Source of the DNA: Fimbriimonadales bacterium
GTDB lineage: Bacteria; Armatimonadota; Fimbriimonadia; Fimbriimonadales; GBS-DC
Direction: 5' to 3'
Length of the DNA: 6,732 bases
Assembly: GCA_025060055.1 (NCBI GenBank)
Contig: JANXCK010000280.1
Span: 1-6,732, forward strand
The notes beneath the pieces are model-generated. The model saw only the letters and a list, made by a program, of their open reading frames with translations. It was not told the origin of the DNA and did no database searches. The position numbers and the translations under genes are program-made. This document shows positions 4,792-6,732 of the stretch, piece by piece (within the stretch, counting starts at the first letter, position 1; the number at the start of each line of letters is the position of its first letter).

Positions 4792-6657
4792 ATGATGCAA
4801 TGGCGATACACTTTTCTGGGATGTATCAGTGCGGTAGTGGCGCTTCAGTTAGGCTGGGCGCAGGTCGAAAGTGAGAGCGCTGTATATCAGCCCAGCCCTG
4901 ACCTTGCAAGGATTACCGTCCCGCATGTGCCCGGTGAGCTTGTGGTTGGGTTAGAACGGAATGACCTTGCCCTGCCGATCGAAGCGATGGAGATGGTGGG
5001 AACCATCGTTTCGAGCAACCCCGCCATCAACGCGTTCGTGGTACGGCTCGCTCCTGGCATCAGTATGCACAGCGCGGGCGAGTTCTTGCGTGCCCTGCCC
5101 GGCGTGCGCTATGTGGAGCCGAACTACCTCGCGTTTGCGTTGGCAACCCCCAACGACCCGAACTACAGCCAGCAGTACGGCTTGGCTCGCATTCAGGCGA
5201 ACCTCGCTTGGGACATCTGGCAACCCCAGCGCGTGGTGCACATCGCCATCATCGACACAGGCATCGACTCCAACCACCCCGACCTCACCAACAAGATGCG
5301 TCGCCACAGCAACGGCGCCGTGTACGGCTACAACACGCTCAACAACACCACGAACGCCTTAGATGATAACGGGCATGGCACGCACTGCGCGGGCATCGCC
5401 GCCGCCGAAATCAACAACGGGATTGGCATCGCAGGCGTGGCGGCGTGGAACCCGAATGTTGCCAACTCCCGCACTTTCGTCCAGCTGATGCCTGTGAAGG
5501 TGCTGAGCGCAAGTGGTTCAGGGAGTCTGGACGCGGTGGCACGCGGAATCACTTGGGCAGCCGACAACGGCGCACATATTCTGAGCATGAGCTTGGGCGC
5601 AGGCTCAGGAGCGCAGCAGTTGCAAGATGCCGTGAACTACGCGTGGAATCGCGGTTGCTTGGTGGTGGCAGCAGCGGGCAACAGCGGCAGTTCTGCGCCG
5701 ATGTACCCCGCGTTCTACACAAACTGTATCGCCGTAGCGGCAACGGATTCTTCCGACACGCTGGCGAGTTTTTCACAGTTTGGCTCGTGGGTGGACATTG
5801 CGGCGCCTGGCGTAAATGTGCTTTCCACCTACCCGAATAACCAGTACCGCTCGCTCAGCGGCACCTCGATGGCGTGTCCGCATGTGGCAGGCGCAGCGGC
5901 GGTTGTGTGGTCGCATAATCCGAATCTGACAAACGCGCAGCTGCGCAGCGTGCTGGAGACGAATGTGGATCCTTATCAGCCGTATGCAGGGCGCACGATT
6001 GCGCCGAACGCGGGACGGTTGAATGTCTACCGCGCACTGCAGGCAGCAGGTGGCGGCGGTCCGACCCAGCCCAGCCTGAGCAGCCTGAGTCTGAACCCCA
6101 GCAGCGTCGTGGGCGGCAACAGCAGCACGGGCACAGTGACCCTGACCGCGCCCGCACCTACAGGCGGGTTCGTGGTGAACCTCAGCAGTAGCAATACGAA
6201 TGTCGCCACCGTGCCCAGCAGCGTGACCGTGCCTGCAGGAGCAACCAGCGCGACCTTCACAGTCTCGACTCGCGCGGTGTCCAGCACGACGAATGTGACC
6301 ATCACGGCTTCCGCAGGCGGTGTGTCGCGCCAAGCAACGCTGACCGTTAACCCTGCCTCGTCAAGCGTGACGCTCCAGTCGCTCACGATTAGCCCGACTT
6401 CTGTAATGGGCGGTCGGAGCGCAACGGGCACAGTGACGCTCAGCGGTCCCGCGCCTGCAGGGGGCGTGGTGGTGCAACTGGTGAGCAGCAACCCGAGTCG
6501 CGCCTCCGTACCGAGCAGTGTGACCGTGCCTGCAGGGGCGACCAGCGCGACCTTCACAATCCGCACAACCTCTGTATTCGGGAATGTCACTGGCGTCACT
6601 ATCACGGCGACCTACAACGGCGTTTCGCGCTCGGCAGTGCTGACCGTGTGGTTCTGA
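4792..6657 (+). CDS. Secreted subtilisin-like serine protease (S8) with C-terminal Ig-like repeats
   Basis: This is a 621-residue exported protease. Its domains in order are a signal peptide (about 1-24, ending LGWAQ); an inhibitor-type propeptide (about 44-118, PGELVVGLE to VRYVEPNY), which normally folds the enzyme and is then removed; a thermitase/fervidolysin-like S8 catalytic domain (about 125-418); a short Gly-rich linker; and two 99-residue beta-rich Ig-like repeats (about 427-525 and 526-621). The catalytic triad is complete: Asp155 (IIDTGID), His195 (GHGTHCAG) and Ser359 (GTSMACPH), with oxyanion Asn297 (AAGNSG). The tail ends directly after the second repeat with no PEP-CTERM or other anchor, so release to the medium or repeat-mediated binding is likely. 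A second in-frame ATG follows at 4795. It is divergent from the HIT-UDG operon. The role is probably extracellular protein degradation. Confidence 0.96.
   Translation: MMQWRYTFLGCISAVVALQLGWAQVESESAVYQPSPDLARITVPHVPGELVVGLERNDLALPIEAMEMVGTIVSSNPAINAFVVRLAPGISMHSAGEFLRALPGVRYVEPNYLAFALATPNDPNYSQQYGLARIQANLAWDIWQPQRVVHIAIIDTGIDSNHPDLTNKMRRHSNGAVYGYNTLNNTTNALDDNGHGTHCAGIAAAEINNGIGIAGVAAWNPNVANSRTFVQLMPVKVLSASGSGSLDAVARGITWAADNGAHILSMSLGAGSGAQQLQDAVNYAWNRGCLVVAAAGNSGSSAPMYPAFYTNCIAVAATDSSDTLASFSQFGSWVDIAAPGVNVLSTYPNNQYRSLSGTSMACPHVAGAAAVVWSHNPNLTNAQLRSVLETNVDPYQPYAGRTIAPNAGRLNVYRALQAAGGGGPTQPSLSSLSLNPSSVVGGNSSTGTVTLTAPAPTGGFVVNLSSSNTNVATVPSSVTVPAGATSATFTVSTRAVSSTTNVTITASAGGVSRQATLTVNPASSSVTLQSLTISPTSVMGGRSATGTVTLSGPAPAGGVVVQLVSSNPSRASVPSSVTVPAGATSATFTIRTTSVFGNVTGVTITATYNGVSRSAVLTVWF
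6070..6654 (+). repeat. Two tandem 297-nt coding repeats (Ig-like domains of the subtilase)
   Basis: Two in-frame units have a period of exactly 297 nt (99 codons), for example the segment at 6211-6261 against 6508-6558, where 46 of 51 bases agree by hand count. Shared protein motifs are a TGTVTL strand, VPSSVTVPAGATSATFT and GVSRxAxLTV. The high nucleotide match in the second half suggests a fairly recent duplication or gene conversion. Confidence 0.9.
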
Positions 6658-6668
6658 GCAGGTATAAT
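6640..6668 (+). promoter_or_regulatory. Promoter CTGACC-17 nt-TATAAT at the subtilase 3' end
   Basis: The -35-like CTGACC (6640-6645) lies in the last codons of the subtilase and is separated by exactly 17 nt from a perfect TATAAT (6663-6668). The -10 box is centred in an inverted repeat, AGCAGG-TATAAT-CCTGCT (6657-6674), which begins at the last base of the subtilase stop codon. A GTG start lies 9 nt after the box. The palindrome could be an operator. Confidence 0.55.
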
Positions 6669-6677
6669 CCTGCTACA

Positions 6678-6732
6678 GTGCTACAGACAGCAAGCCACCC
6701 TTGGATGACGCGCGTGCGCCCTGCAGCAGCTT
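6678..6732 (+). CDS. Possible 5' end of a further gene (partial at right edge)
   Basis: A reading frame from GTG at 6678 stays open for 18 codons to the window end (protein begins MLQTASHPWMTRVRP). It is supported by the promoter whose TATAAT ends 9 nt upstream, the same arrangement as other genes here. An in-frame ATG at 6705 is an alternative start. There is no Shine-Dalgarno site before the GTG. It is too short to recognise a family. Confidence 0.35.
   Translation, partial: MLQTASHPWMTRVRPAAA

Noticed and set aside
4711..4800. Upstream extension of the HIT protein to 4800
   Set aside because: Family homology begins at the Met at 4710, and the TATAAT at 4717-4722 would fall inside the coding region.
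5773..6605. Two long - strand frames opposite the subtilase (5773-6333 and 6027-6605)
   Set aside because: They mirror the repetitive coding strand of the protease and Ig-like repeats; there is no promoter, ribosome site or recognisable domain.

Overview
The window looks like a moderately GC-rich bacterial chromosome segment. A PEP-CTERM protein, a family-4 Fe-S uracil-DNA glycosylase, a subtilase with Ig-like repeats, and -10 boxes placed almost on the start codons together suggest a thermophile-like, Gram-negative-type lineage such as Armatimonadota. That assignment is an inference; no taxonomic marker gene is present.

Layout from left to right. The 3' part of metE (cobalamin-independent methionine synthase) runs off the left edge on the + strand. 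It is followed 21 nt later by a zinc-dependent medium-chain (alcohol/threonine-type) dehydrogenase. A 381-nt intergenic block (about 1967-2347) separates this gene from a convergent PEP-CTERM secreted protein on the - strand. The block is packed with three back-to-back cassettes, each bounded by inverted repeats and filled with hairpins. A fourth cassette (3364-3506) lies upstream of the PEP-CTERM gene. It shares an internal triple-hairpin core with the first cassette, in the opposite orientation.

Next comes a two-gene - strand operon: a HIT-family Ap4A-phosphorylase-like protein, whose end overlaps the start of a family-4 uracil-DNA glycosylase. Divergent from it, on the + strand, is a secreted subtilisin-like serine protease with a propeptide and two 99-residue C-terminal Ig-like repeats. 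The last 55 nt carry a promoter and probably the first codons of another gene.

Two signals stand out. First, four of the five apparent transcription-unit starts have TATAAT or TATACT only 6-9 nt before the start codon, which implies leaderless or nearly leaderless mRNAs. The gene inside the operon and the subtilase instead have Shine-Dalgarno sites. Second, the inverted-repeat hairpin cassettes are not explained by any gene. One appears to have supplied the last four codons and the stop of the PEP-CTERM gene. The genes themselves belong to known families, and I see no defence system, CRISPR array or phage module.
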